64,000 bases of DNA from Candidatus Acidiferrales bacterium (GTDB taxonomy: Bacteria; Acidobacteriota; Terriglobia; Acidiferrales; UBA7541). Within the stretch, counting starts at the first letter, position 1; every line of letters begins with the position of its first letter. Positions 24,296 to 33,508 of this stretch are shown in pieces. A program made the translations under genes and the position numbers. Where the stretch lies: contig JASHQB010000038.1 of NCBI GenBank assembly GCA_030037775.1, positions 1 through 64,000 of the forward strand. Reading direction: 5' to 3'. The notes under the pieces were generated by a model, which was not told where the DNA came from, made no database searches, and was given only the letters and a program-made list of their open reading frames with translations.

Positions 24296-25585
24296 TTATA
24301 TCCCGGGGAAAAAGTGGGCTTCGGCGGCGAGGAGGGCGATGGCGAGAAGGGACGTAGCGACGGTGACGAGGAGGCCGACGCGGGTGAATTCCCAGAAACT
24401 GATTTTTGTTTTCCAGGCCGCTTGCTGGAGAACGATGAGGTTGGCGACGGAGCTGATAGGCGTGGCGTTGCCGGCAAGAGTGCTGGTGCTGGCGACAGCG
24501 AGCCACAGGAAGTGGGAGTTGCCGAAAGAGGCGAGGAGCGGGCGCACGAGAAGGACAGCCGGGACGTTGCTGACGAGATTGGAGAGGACCAGCATGGTGC
24601 CGCTGATGGAGAAGAGCTGCGTAGCAACGGAGCCTTTCAGGCCGGGCTCAAAGAAGCGGATGAGGTAGCTGGCCGCGCCGGAGCTTTCGAATCCCTGCAT
24701 GACGACGAAGAGCGCGGCAAAAAAAAGAAGCAGCTCGAAATCGACGCGATGGTAGACGTTTTCGGATTTGACGCGGCCGATGATGAGAATGAGCGCACCG
24801 ACGGTGGCCGCGGCGAGAGCGAAAGAAAAATTCAGAATCCAGAGAACGAGGACGAGCGCGGAGACGATGACGCACTTCGTAAGCAGGATCCGGTCGACGG
24901 TGACGACCGGCGGATTGGGACGGTGCTGAAGAGGAGGGACGTTCCAAAGCTGGCGGCGAAAGATGAAGGCGAGGATGGCGACGTCAAGGAGCAGGCCGAG
25001 GAGCGCGACCGGCGCGAGGTGCTCGAGGAATTCGAGGAAAGTGAAATGCGCAGTGACGCCGACGAGAGCGTTCTGCGGATTGCCGGTGACGGACATGACC
25101 GAGCCGATGTTGGCGGAGGTGGTGAGCGCGAGTAGATAGGGAAGCTTGGGGAGGTTGAGGCGTTCCGTGGCGATGAGAACGATGGGGGTGAACATGAGGC
25201 AGACGGTGTCGTTGACAAAAAACGCGGCGAGGATGCCGGAGGTGAAAACGAGGAGGACGAGGAATTGAAAGGGAGTCTTGGCGATGATGGCGATGCGAAA
25301 CGCGATCCAGTCGAAGAAATGAGCGATCTGGAAATGCGCGACGAGAATCATGATGCCGAGGAGGAAGACGATGGTGTCCCAACTGATGGCGGTGTAGGCG
25401 GCGGAGAGCGAGACGACTCCGGCGAGAACCATGGCGACGGCGCCGCAAAAGGCGGAAGCGGTGCGGTCGAGATGGCTGCCGCGGCCCGATTCGACAGCGA
25501 TTAGGATGTAAGTGACGAGGAAGATGGTGATGGGAAGCCAGTGGAGATTGCCGGGATGGAGGATGGCAAAGGAGTGCGTGAGCAT
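24296..25585 (-). CDS. SLC13/ArsB/NhaD-like inner-membrane ion transporter
   Basis: 429 residues with about 11-12 membrane helices. Family signatures of the ArsB/CitM/SLC13 (ion transporter) superfamily include two inverted repeats containing FFVNDTVCLMFTPIVL with MSVTGNPQN, and LVSNVPAVLLVRPL with STLAGNATPISSVANL. The best resemblance I can name is YbiR-type permeases. Substrate cannot be read: arsenite, antimonite, dicarboxylate and Na+/H+ exchange all occur. It lies upstream of the MerR regulator on the same strand (about 170 bases before its start, with the operator between), so the pair may or may not be functionally linked. Confidence 0.82.
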   Translation of the reverse strand: MLTHSFAILHPGNLHWLPITIFLVTYILIAVESGRGSHLDRTASAFCGAVAMVLAGVVSLSAAYTAISWDTIVFLLGIMILVAHFQIAHFFDWIAFRIAIIAKTPFQFLVLLVFTSGILAAFFVNDTVCLMFTPIVLIATERLNLPKLPYLLALTTSANIGSVMSVTGNPQNALVGVTAHFTFLEFLEHLAPVALLGLLLDVAILAFIFRRQLWNVPPLQHRPNPPVVTVDRILLTKCVIVSALVLVLWILNFSFALAAATVGALILIIGRVKSENVYHRVDFELLLFFAALFVVMQGFESSGAASYLIRFFEPGLKGSVATQLFSISGTMLVLSNLVSNVPAVLLVRPLLASFGNSHFLWLAVASTSTLAGNATPISSVANLIVLQQAAWKTKISFWEFTRVGLLVTVATSLLAIALLAAEAHFFPGI

Positions 25586-25705
25586 CGGGGAGAGAGCTTA
25601 GCGTGGCTCAGGGCGCGGGGACAACGGAAGGTTTTCATGCGAGGCCGGACGCCTGGGAGGAGCGGGGCGGGCCGACGGGGAAAGTTTTCAGGTAAAATTC
25701 GGGCA

Positions 25706-26932
25706 TTGAGCGAAGCGATCGAAACGCGGTGCTGCATTGCGGGCGGCGGGCCGGCGGGAATGATGCTGGGGTTTCTGCTGGCGCGGGCGGGCGTAGACGT
25801 GGTGGTGCTGGAAAAGCACGCGGACTTTCTGCGGGATTTTCGCGGAGACACGGTGCATCCGTCGACGCTGGAGCTGATGTACGAGCTGGGGATCCTGGAA
25901 AAGTTCTTGAAGCTGCCGCACCAGGAGTTCCGCGAATTGTCCGGGCTGATCGGCAACGAAATGGTGCCGCTGGCGGACTTCACGCATTTGCCGACGCACT
26001 GCAAATTTATCGCGCTGATGCCGCAATGGGATTTTCTGGATTTCATCGCAGAGGAGGCGAAGCGGTATCCGGGGTTTCGTCTGCGGATGCGGGCGGAGGT
26101 GACGGATTTGATTCGCGAAGGCGAGCGCGTGACCGGCGTGCGAGCGAAGACGCCGGAAGGGATGCTGGAAGTGCGCGCGGCGCTGACGGTGGGAGCGGAC
26201 GGACGGCATTCGGTGGTGCGGGAGCGTGCGGGACTGAAAGCGATCGATCTGGGCGCGCCGATGGACGCGCTGTGGATGCGGCTGAGCCGAAAGGAGGGGG
26301 ATCCGCCGCAAACGTTCGGGCACATCGATGCGGGGAAGATGCTGGTGATGCTGAATCGAGAGGACTATTGGCAGTGCGCGTTCGTGATTCCGAAAGGCGC
26401 GTTCGAGGAAATTCAGCGAAGAGGGTTGGAGGCGCTGCGCAAAGAGATTGCGGATTTGTCGCCGTATATGAAAGACCGCGTGGAGGAGTTGCGCGAGTGG
26501 AAGGACGTGAGCTTGCTGGTGGTGAAGGTGGACCGGCTGGAGCGCTGGCATTTGCCGGGGCTGCTGTGCATCGGGGATGCGGCGCACGCGATGTCTCCGA
26601 TGGGAGGAGTGGGAATCAATCTGGCGATACAGGACGCGGTGGCGGCGGCGAATATTTTGAGCGCGAAGCTGCGCGAAGGAAGCGTGAGCGAGAACGATTT
26701 GCAGGCGGTGCAGCGGAGGAGAATGTTTCCGACGCGGGCGACGCAGCGATTGCAGGTGGTGGCGCAGAACCGCATCATCAAGCGCGTGCTGGGAAGCACG
26801 AAGCCGATTACGGCGCCGTGGCCGGTGAAGCTGATGAGGAGATGGCCGGCTTTGCGGCGGATTTTGCCGCGGATCGTAGGAGTGGGGTTCCGGCCGGAGC
26901 ACGTGAGAACGGCTGAGGCGAAACGGGCCTAG
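25706..26932 (+). CDS. FAD-dependent aromatic-hydroxylase-type monooxygenase
   Basis: The frame is open from 25541 but that would overlap the start of the divergent transporter; a TTG at 25706 just before the conserved start (SEAIETRCCIAGGGPAGM) is preferred, with ATG 25637 as an alternative. Group A flavoprotein signatures: GxGxxG as IAGGGPAGMMLG, then VVVLEKHADFLRDFRGD with STLELMYELG, the DG motif VGADGRHSVVRE, and the GD motif LCIGDAAHAMSPMGGVGIN. All FAD-binding parts are intact. Substrate unknown; likely a hydroxylase of the PHBH/UbiH kind. About 408 residues, cytoplasmic. Confidence 0.85.
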   Translation: MSEAIETRCCIAGGGPAGMMLGFLLARAGVDVVVLEKHADFLRDFRGDTVHPSTLELMYELGILEKFLKLPHQEFRELSGLIGNEMVPLADFTHLPTHCKFIALMPQWDFLDFIAEEAKRYPGFRLRMRAEVTDLIREGERVTGVRAKTPEGMLEVRAALTVGADGRHSVVRERAGLKAIDLGAPMDALWMRLSRKEGDPPQTFGHIDAGKMLVMLNREDYWQCAFVIPKGAFEEIQRRGLEALRKEIADLSPYMKDRVEELREWKDVSLLVVKVDRLERWHLPGLLCIGDAAHAMSPMGGVGINLAIQDAVAAANILSAKLREGSVSENDLQAVQRRRMFPTRATQRLQVVAQNRIIKRVLGSTKPITAPWPVKLMRRWPALRRILPRIVGVGFRPEHVRTAEAKRA

Positions 26933-27010
26933 CGGCGACTCTCGCTGGGTTAGGGCGAAGGGGCGCAGTTTTTCATTTTCCGCCCTTCATTTCTCACCGT
27001 AAACAAACCC

Positions 27011-27844
27011 CTAAGGCTGCGGCAACTGAAGCTTCAGGGTGACCTGGCCGTCGGCGGGACCGTCGACGACTTGGTAGTCCGGAGGAACCTGAAACAGCGA
27101 AGGATCCGGTTCAGCGCGATTGATGTTGACGAAATGGGTGGTCCTGTCGCCGCCGAGGGGGTCGGAACAGTCGCGGACGATATCGGTGGCCAAATCCCGA
27201 GAGTACCAATAGTCGCAAGTGGTGGTAATCGGACGGTCATTGTCCATCGCGCCGACGGGGACAACGGTGGTCATGCGGCGGCCCTCGACAGAGAGTCCTT
27301 CGATCACCTCCGTCCCAAGGGACTCCGTAGTGGTCTGCGACTGGCGCGTATCATTTGGAGTCGAGGGTGGCGTCACGGATGCGGATTTGACCTGTGGTGA
27401 AGGGACCGGCGAAGGCGCAGACGCGGCGCTAGGAAAGCGATAAGCGATGTGGTTCTGCGGGTCAAGGACGTACTGAAAGCCGGCGACGGGATCGGAGATT
27501 TCGATGACCTTCAAATTCGACCCACCGGAAGCGCGTGAAGTGAATACTGGCCGTTCGGTGCGCACCCTGCCGGCAGAATCGCGATAAAAGGAAATGGTGA
27601 AGGGTTTCGGGGTAATGCGCGTGCCGTCCGCGAGGAGGCGGGTGCCTTGAGAAACTTCGTCATAGGAGACGGGCGAGCCGGTGACGGGCGGACGGCGGGA
27701 GTTGAGGGATATATGCGTGTTCCAGGTAACGGTGCGAGCTGAAATTTGCGAGGAAACGGAAGACGATCCGACCTGGGCAAGAAGTCCTGCTGGAGAAAAG
27801 AAAAGCAAGAGGAAAAGAGGGGTGAAGCGAAGAGCGGATTTCAT
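27011..27844 (-). CDS. Exported protein of unknown function
   Basis: The start is ATG 27844 after GGAGGTGACC. The 277-residue product has a signal peptide (FTPLFLLLFFSPAGLLAQ), a central region of beta strands (GTRITPKPFTISFYRDSAGR, VLDPQNHIAYRFPSA), a Ser/Pro/Thr-rich linker (about 140-175) and a C-terminal half with EVIEGLSVEGRRMTTVVPVG and TTCDYWYSRDLATDIV. The pattern resembles proteins of acidobacteria that I have seen annotated only as hypothetical. It converges with the monooxygenase gene. Function not recognised. Confidence 0.6.
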   Translation of the reverse strand: MKSALRFTPLFLLLFFSPAGLLAQVGSSSVSSQISARTVTWNTHISLNSRRPPVTGSPVSYDEVSQGTRLLADGTRITPKPFTISFYRDSAGRVRTERPVFTSRASGGSNLKVIEISDPVAGFQYVLDPQNHIAYRFPSAASAPSPVPSPQVKSASVTPPSTPNDTRQSQTTTESLGTEVIEGLSVEGRRMTTVVPVGAMDNDRPITTTCDYWYSRDLATDIVRDCSDPLGGDRTTHFVNINRAEPDPSLFQVPPDYQVVDGPADGQVTLKLQLPQP

Positions 27845-27988
27845 GGTCACCTCCGAAGGGGGCGTATCCGGGGAACCAGTTGCAGAGTTTATCAAAACGC
27901 AAAGATAGACGCAAGATAAGGGTGAAGAGTTGCCTTGGGAAGAAAAAGGGCGGCGCTGAAGCGCGCTCCTGTGAAATGAAGAGGCGGG

Positions 27989-28831
27989 TTAGTGGGCCCA
28001 GAGTTTGTTGGGGTCGGATTCGTACGGGTAGACGTGGACCATCCAGTTGAAGACGACGGGGATGAAGTGGCCGCCGGCGGCGGAGCAGGCTTGCGCGGTG
28101 GCGATGCTGCCGTTGGGGCCGAATTTGGAATGATCGACCTGCGATTGCGGAGTGCCGAAAGGAGCGAGGCAGAAATTGACGTGCTTGTGCCAGCGGGCGA
28201 CGCTGAGCGGAACGCGCTGGTTGAGCTGGGCCTCGGTGTAGCGCAGGGGCGCGGTGTACATGGCGCCGAGGAGCTGGTAGCCGTCGGCGACTTTTTTGTA
28301 GAGGAGCGAAGTGGGGCGCGTGGGATCGAAGGTGAATTGCGCGCGGAGGGCGTTGCTGCGGCTGGTGAAGTGGTAGATGGGCTGCGGAACATTGGGCGCG
28401 AAAATTTTGAAGCCGCCGGCGAGGGCGACTTTGTAGTCTTTGTATTTATCGATGGCGGGGCGAAGAACGGCAACGATTTGCGCGGCGCGGGCTTCATCGG
28501 CGGGGTTGGCGGGGCGCAGAGGGGTCATGAACATGTGGGCCATGTTCATGTGCATATCCATGTCGTCCATGTCGGCGTTGGCGGCGCGAGCCGTGGGAGA
28601 GTTGGGATTGGTGGGAGTTTCGGGCATGTTCATGCCGGGCATGTTGCTCATGCCGGAAGAGGGCTTTGCGGGCGGCGCAGATTGCGATTGCGACTGGGCA
28701 GGGATGGCGGCGCGGGCATCTCGGGCGTGGAGGCGCGCGGCGAACAAAAGGGTCAGCGTGAAACAGATGGCGAAGAGAGCGGCGATGATTCTTGCTGAAA
28801 GCGTGGCGGAGGTTTTTGTAGTGTGGGTCAT
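27989..28831 (-). CDS. Exported protein with Met/Asp/His-rich copper-type segment
   Basis: 280 residues with an N-terminal membrane/signal helix (about 14-32). Residues about 58-105 contain two Met-rich clusters, SGMSNMPGMNMPE and ADMDDMDMHMNMAHMFM, like the Mets motifs of periplasmic copper proteins (PcoA, CopB, CusF partners). The C-terminal 170 residues form a distinct domain (VLRPAIDKYKDYKVALAGGF, YKKVADGYQLLGAMYTAPLR, LSVARWHKHVNFCLAPFG) ending VFNWMVHVYPYESDPNKLW. That domain is unknown to me. Copper(I) binding is an inference from the Met clusters. No copper pump lies next to it; the CueR-box locus is 4 kb away. Confidence 0.6.
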   Translation of the reverse strand: MTHTTKTSATLSARIIAALFAICFTLTLLFAARLHARDARAAIPAQSQSQSAPPAKPSSGMSNMPGMNMPETPTNPNSPTARAANADMDDMDMHMNMAHMFMTPLRPANPADEARAAQIVAVLRPAIDKYKDYKVALAGGFKIFAPNVPQPIYHFTSRSNALRAQFTFDPTRPTSLLYKKVADGYQLLGAMYTAPLRYTEAQLNQRVPLSVARWHKHVNFCLAPFGTPQSQVDHSKFGPNGSIATAQACSAAGGHFIPVVFNWMVHVYPYESDPNKLWAH

Positions 28832-28964
28832 GGGCGATGGCCTCGATTTCTCTGGCTACTTAGTTAACGCACGGAGGCGGGAAAAGTTTCGGGGAGTTGG
28901 CGGGCCTGAAGCGGCAAAGTACTGGCCAGCAATAGGAAGTTTGGCAAGGCATAAAACGACTCGC

Positions 28965-29002
28965 GAGTCGCCCACCTAGGCGGGGCAGGCGATGGGCGAC
29001 TC
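28965..29002. repeat. Inverted repeat, 10-bp arms
   Basis: GAGTCGCCCA (28965-28974) pairs with TGGGCGACTC (28993-29002) around an 18-base loop. It lies in the 206-base gap between two unknown exported proteins and may be a terminator-like fold or a dispersed repeat; related GACTC...GACTC text occurs at 16488-16520. Confidence 0.4.
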
Positions 29003-29038
29003 TACGAAGACGCGAAGCAACCAACAGGGGACGGCGGT

Positions 29039-29506
29039 TTAGTGGACAGTGAGGACCTCATCGAAGGTGGCGACGCAATTGCTTTCCGGGTCGTCGGTGA
29101 CGGTTTTGGAGACGGTGCCGCTCTTGATGTGAAATTCGAGAGGCTTTTTGGGGAAATTGGGCAGGCCAGTGAAATTGGCTTTGCCGTTGCTGTCGGTGCC
29201 GACCTGGAGGTCAGTTTTGCGCATGTTCATGAAGCCGTAGCGCAACTCGACGGAGATTTGCGCGTTGTAGAGGGGCTTGTTGGAGCCGTCGTGAACGGTG
29301 AAGCTGGCGGTGCAGGCACCAACGCCGCCGTCGATTTTGGGAATGGCCGACGTGGTTTGCGGGGGATTTTGAGTTTGCGCGGCTTGCTGCGAAGACTGCT
29401 GCTGCGCCGCTTGATTTTGAGAATGGGCGCCGAGAGCGACGCTGCCGAGACAGAAAAAAATTGCCAAAGAAGAAATTTGCAAGGGCCGAGCGCGAAGAAG
29501 AGTCAT
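29039..29506 (-). CDS. Exported protein with carboxypeptidase-regulatory-like fold
   Basis: 155 residues: signal peptide (SLAIFFCLGSVALGAHS), a Gln-rich linker (NQAAQQQSSQQAAQTQNPPQ) and one beta-sandwich domain of about 95 residues. The text CTASFTVHDGSNKPLYNAQISVELRYGF, with VGTDSNGKANFTGLP, follows the CarboxypepD-regulatory/transthyretin-like pattern (variable 'G..L..A.V.V', then 'T|D.nGk..f..lp'). Two cysteines (CTASF and SNCVATF) may form a disulfide. Binding partner unknown. Confidence 0.6.
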   Translation of the reverse strand: MTLLRARPLQISSLAIFFCLGSVALGAHSQNQAAQQQSSQQAAQTQNPPQTTSAIPKIDGGVGACTASFTVHDGSNKPLYNAQISVELRYGFMNMRKTDLQVGTDSNGKANFTGLPNFPKKPLEFHIKSGTVSKTVTDDPESNCVATFDEVLTVH

Positions 29507-29700
29507 TCGAATTGCCTCCCGAGAATAAGGTCTTCACAAAAAAGATACGCCGGCGTGCGCGGGGTTGCAAATTGCGGCGAGCCAACGCACTCCAAGAAAC
29601 TGATCACAGCTGACAGGCCTGTGCGGTAGCGGGCCAGTTTCCGGTAAACACTGTTCATCAGTCTCTAAAGTTGGCCGCAGTTTGTCGATGCGTGGACGTT

Positions 29701-30261
29701 TCACGAAGTACGGATCGGCGCTGGCGGTACGACGACCTCAACAAGTCCGGTCGCAACATCATAGACGAGGCCGGATACAAGCCACGCGGCCGGCAATGCA
29801 GGAATCGCCCGAAGGATGGCAACGTCGACGGCAACCGCGGCGCGAGGGTTGGCGACCGCTTTTGTCTTGACCTCGCCTTCCTTTATTTGAAAATAGTTCG
29901 CCAATTTGTCGAGATCTCCGGCAAGGCGACCCATGCCGCAGTCGGTATGGTGAAGCACAATGATGTGAAACTCTCCGCCGCCCCCCGGAATCTCTTTGGC
30001 TACCTCGCCAATTCGCCCGAGCAGAGCCAACTGCTCCAACAATCCCGGCGTGACTCGACCGCCGATGTTACGGATCACAACGGCCTCGCCCGGCTTAATT
30101 CCAAGTACATGAGCCGGGTCTGCACGCATGTCGGCGCAGCCGATGATAATTGCCCTGACCCCTGGCAGCGCCCGCGAAAGCGAAGGCATAAGTGTGCCCG
30201 CGGCGGACTGCTGAGCAGCGAAATCTTTGTTACGCTGCAACATGTTGTCGAGATTGCTCAT
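29701..30261 (-). CDS. Beta-class carbonic anhydrase
   Basis: The start is ATG 30261 behind GGGAGGATC (an upstream in-frame codon at 30291 lacks an SD). 186 residues with zinc ligands Cys42 (GCADMRADP, also Asp44-Arg46 dyad), His105 and Cys108 (HHTDCGM). The IRNIGGRV motif is present. It interconverts CO2 and bicarbonate in the cytoplasm. The protein is short compared with plant-type beta enzymes and belongs with the small bacterial clade. It stands alone. Confidence 0.9.
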   Translation of the reverse strand: MSNLDNMLQRNKDFAAQQSAAGTLMPSLSRALPGVRAIIIGCADMRADPAHVLGIKPGEAVVIRNIGGRVTPGLLEQLALLGRIGEVAKEIPGGGGEFHIIVLHHTDCGMGRLAGDLDKLANYFQIKEGEVKTKAVANPRAAVAVDVAILRAIPALPAAWLVSGLVYDVATGLVEVVVPPAPIRTS

Positions 30262-30560
30262 TTTGATCCTCCCTGAGGCTTGTTCTAACACTAAGGATGA
30301 TCGTGAAGCGTGGCGGGTCTCACGGGAATCGAATCGAGACAGATTTCAAGTTCAAGTTCCGATTCGCTGGGCTATCGGAGACTGGCCACCAACGAACGGG
30401 GCACGGGCTGAGAGCCTGCGCCACACCCCCGGCAAAGTGGCTTCCGGACGGGAGTTGGATTAGAATGCCGGGCAGCGTTTAGGACCCTCTGCTCGATCCC
30501 CGCGGGCGGAAGCCTACAAGAAGCGTGAATCCCTGCGAAGGGCCGAAGATCGAAAACACG

Positions 30561-31379
30561 ATGAGCTTATTTCAATTGGTATCGGCAGACTGGGTGGCGG
30601 AGCGGCTGGAGTCGCCGGAATTTCTGGTGATCGATCCGCGGTCGGTGCTGCGGTATACGTCCGGGCATCCGAAAAATGCAGTGAATTTCCCGGTGGCGAA
30701 GCAGCGCGACCCCGAGGGGCGTTTGCTGGGAGCGGAGGAGTTGGCGCGACGGCTGGGAAACGCGGGACTGGACGCGCGGCGCACTCCGGTGATTTATGAC
30801 AACGCGGACGGGCGCAGCGCAGCGTTTCTGGCGTGGATGCTGGCGTATTTGGGGCGGACGGATGTGCACGTGATGGAGACGTTTTGGGAGCGGTGGGTCG
30901 CGGACGGGCGCGAGGTGTTTTACCGGCCGGTGCAACCGACCGCGCGGGAATTTGTGGCCAGACTGAGACCGGAGCTGCGCGCGACGATGGCGGATGTGCA
31001 GAAAAACGCGGCCTGGCTTGTGGATTTGCGCACGGCAGACGAATTTTCGGGAAAAGCGGAGATCGATGCGCGGCCGGGACGGATTCCGGGCGCGGTGAAT
31101 TTGAGCTGCGAGCAAATTGGCGCGAATGGAAGAATTCTAAGCGCGCCGGAGCGGTTGGAAGAGATGTTCGCGGCGCGCGGCGTGAAACGAGGAGACAGCG
31201 GGATCGCGTATTGCCGCACCGGCGTGCGGGCGGCGCTGGGGTTTTTGGCGCTCGAGCGGCTGGGCTACAACGTGGCGCTCTACGACGGGTCATATGCGGA
31301 GTGGAGCGGCAGCGGCTTGCCGGTGGAAAAAGATTTCGAGAAAACTGAAACTGAAAAGGGAGAGGGCGCACATGTCTGA
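30561..31379 (+). CDS. Two-domain rhodanese-type sulfurtransferase
   Basis: Start taken at ATG 30561 (MSLFQLVSADWVAERLES); an ATG at 30525 is also open. 272 residues with two rhodanese domains, the first non-catalytic (VIDPRSVLRYTSGHPKNAVN) and the second carrying the active-site loop YCRTGVRAALG, whose Cys takes the sulfane sulfur. CRTG rather than CGSG/CRKG suggests thiosulfate or unspecified donor use, and 3-mercaptopyruvate is possible. The stop overlaps the start of the methionine-synthase-like gene by 8 bases, so the pair is translationally coupled and may share a sulfur-assimilation role. Confidence 0.85.
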   Translation: MSLFQLVSADWVAERLESPEFLVIDPRSVLRYTSGHPKNAVNFPVAKQRDPEGRLLGAEELARRLGNAGLDARRTPVIYDNADGRSAAFLAWMLAYLGRTDVHVMETFWERWVADGREVFYRPVQPTAREFVARLRPELRATMADVQKNAAWLVDLRTADEFSGKAEIDARPGRIPGAVNLSCEQIGANGRILSAPERLEEMFAARGVKRGDSGIAYCRTGVRAALGFLALERLGYNVALYDGSYAEWSGSGLPVEKDFEKTETEKGEGAHV

Positions 31380-32553
31380 GAAAAAATTATTTCCGGTGAC
31401 CGTCGTGGGGAGCTGGCCGCGGCCCGCTTGGCTGATTCAGGCGCTGCGGAAACGGCAGGCGAGCGGGTGTGCGGAATCGGAATTCCAAGCGGTGGCGGAT
31501 CGCGCGGTGGTGGAATGCCTGGACGCGCAAGAAAAGGCCGGCGTGGACATTCCGTCGGACGGGGAGCAGCGGAGAGACAATTTTTATTCGTTCGTGGTGG
31601 AGAAGCTGGGCGGGATGCGACTAATGAAGGTTTCGGAGCTGATGGACTACATGAAGGACCGCGCGCGATATGAAGAGGTGCTGCGGGCGCTGGACGTTCC
31701 AGCGTTCGCGATCAAGAGCCCGATCGTGGTGGAGCGGCTGACGGAAAAAAATGGATTGGCGCAGGACGAAGTGGATTTCGCGAAGAAGCATACGACGCGA
31801 CCGCTGAAAGTACCGCTGCCAGGGCCGTATATGCTGACGCGGTCGAGCTGGTTCGAGGGACTGTCGGATAAGGTTTACGGAGCGCCGGAAGAGCTGGCCA
31901 AGGACGTGGTGAAGATTTTGCGCAAAGAAGTGCAGGCATTGAAGGCCAAGGGAGTGGAGTTCATACAATTTGACGAGCCGATTCTGAGCCAGATCGTTTA
32001 TGGAGCGGAGAGCACGGAGACATTTATGTGCGCGGCGCTGCCGAACCGGAGAGATCCCAGCGATGAGTTGGCGCTGGCCGTGCGGCTGATGAACGAAACG
32101 ACGGAGGGAATCGACGGGGTGCGATTTGGGGTGCATGTTTGCAGGGGAAACTGGAGCCGGAAAGAAGAAGTGCTGCTGAAAGGAAACTACGGGCCGATGC
32201 TGCCGTACTTGATGCAGATGAATATTCACCAGCTGGTGCTGGAGTTTGCGACGCCGCGAGCGGGCGAGCTGGAAGTGTTCAAGGAATACAAGAATGAGAA
32301 AGAGATTGGATTGGGAGTGGTGAATCCGCGCACGGATGAGATCGAAACGCCGGAGCAGATTGTGGCACGGGTGAAGGAGCTGGCGAAGTTTTACGATCCG
32401 GAGAAGATTTTCCTGAATCCGGACTGCGGTTTTGGTACGTTTGCCGAACGCAACGTGAACACGGCGGAGATCGCGACGAAGAAGATGGCGGCGATTTCCG
32501 AGGCAGCGAAGCAGTTACGCGGGGAATTTCAGGGAAAAGCTGCGGCGAGTTGA
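31372..32553 (+). CDS. Core MetE-type cobalamin-independent methionine synthase
   Basis: 393 residues, equal to the C-terminal catalytic half of MetE without its N-terminal duplicated barrel. Zinc ligands are HVC in GVHVCRGNWS, Glu in LVLEFATPRAG, and Cys in FLNPDCGFGTFAERNV. The N-terminal VTVVGSWPRPAWL and the substrate motif FIQFDEPIL fit the family. Core MetE enzymes in other bacteria use methyl donors other than polyglutamyl-folate, so the donor is open. SD GGGAGAGG lies within the end of the sulfurtransferase gene, which overlaps. Confidence 0.85.
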   Translation: MSEKKLFPVTVVGSWPRPAWLIQALRKRQASGCAESEFQAVADRAVVECLDAQEKAGVDIPSDGEQRRDNFYSFVVEKLGGMRLMKVSELMDYMKDRARYEEVLRALDVPAFAIKSPIVVERLTEKNGLAQDEVDFAKKHTTRPLKVPLPGPYMLTRSSWFEGLSDKVYGAPEELAKDVVKILRKEVQALKAKGVEFIQFDEPILSQIVYGAESTETFMCAALPNRRDPSDELALAVRLMNETTEGIDGVRFGVHVCRGNWSRKEEVLLKGNYGPMLPYLMQMNIHQLVLEFATPRAGELEVFKEYKNEKEIGLGVVNPRTDEIETPEQIVARVKELAKFYDPEKIFLNPDCGFGTFAERNVNTAEIATKKMAAISEAAKQLRGEFQGKAAAS

Positions 32554-32719
32554 AAGCGGTGACGAGTGGCAAGAAAGAGTGAAAAACAGTGGTCAGGGCC
32601 AGTGGTCAGCAAGCGAAGACATTGCGCCTGCGTGCGGGGTAGTGGTTGGGGAGCAGTGGAAATCCGGGCCATGTTAGCCACACCAGCAAGAATGAATGAC
32701 TGAGAAAGAGGAGAAAAAA

Positions 32720-33262
32720 ATGGCAGAGGCAAAGATGTCGGGAGAAAGACTGAATGGATTGCGGCCCGAGAAGCTGAATGAGATTTTGTGTTCGATGAAG
32801 CAGCCGGAAGTGCTGCAAGGCATCAGCGGGCCATGGAAGTCGCGGGTGGTGTGGCAGGACGGGTTTCGCGCGAAGGCGTACATGCGCACGCACGCGTCGG
32901 AGATGGACGAGCCGGGCGGGCTGGACGCGACGGACCTGGCGGCAAGCGCGCACGAGCAGCTGTTGTCGGCGATTGGCGCGTGCATGACGGTTGGATTCGT
33001 GCTGAACGCGACGAAGCGCGGAGTGAAAATTCACGACCTGGAGATCGCGCTTGAGGGGAATTTCGACAATATTTTGAAGTGGGCGGGGCTGGATGATGCT
33101 GGGAATCCGGGATACCGCGGGATCAAGGCCAAGGCGTTTGTGCGCGCGGACGCGGATGAAAAGACGCTGCGGGAGATTTGGAAGCTGGCGGTGGATGGGT
33201 CGCCGGTGACGCAGTCGGTGGTGCGCGGGACGCCGGTGACGACGGAAATTGAGGTGGTGTGA
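32720..33262 (+). CDS. OsmC-family protein lacking the second peroxidatic cysteine
   Basis: ATG 32720 follows GAGGAGAAAAAA (ATG 32696 is in frame but lies upstream of the SD). 180 residues with an OsmC core: KSRVVWQDGFRAKAYMR, AASAHEQLLSAIGACMTVGFV with the conserved Cys, and IHDLEIALEGNFDN. In peroxide-reducing members a second Cys sits in a CPV motif near the C-terminus; here it is SPV (VDGSPVTQSV). So classic Ohr/OsmC chemistry looks unlikely, and a different thiol reaction or binding role is possible. Confidence 0.8.
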   Translation: MAEAKMSGERLNGLRPEKLNEILCSMKQPEVLQGISGPWKSRVVWQDGFRAKAYMRTHASEMDEPGGLDATDLAASAHEQLLSAIGACMTVGFVLNATKRGVKIHDLEIALEGNFDNILKWAGLDDAGNPGYRGIKAKAFVRADADEKTLREIWKLAVDGSPVTQSVVRGTPVTTEIEVV

Positions 33263-33508
33263 GTAAGACAGTTGTCAGTGAATAGTGACCAGTGGGTCAG
33301 CAAGAGAAAACTTCGCGCCCTTCGCGAAAATCGCTCAGAAGCGGCGCGATAGGGAGATACCCACCGGTCGGAGCGATTTGCTTCCTAGTATGGATGCACC
33401 CCGGTAGTGCGTAACCAATCCATTTGGTGCAGTACGAGCGTACGAGAGTCAGCGGCGCGAATCCGGCGCAGGAGTCTGTACGGCGAGCGAAATTCCAGGA
33501 GAGAAAAA

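Noticed and set aside
25541-25705. A longer N-terminus for the FAD monooxygenase
   Set aside because: It would overlap the divergent transporter start and adds an Arg/Gly-rich segment ahead of the conserved FAD motif.
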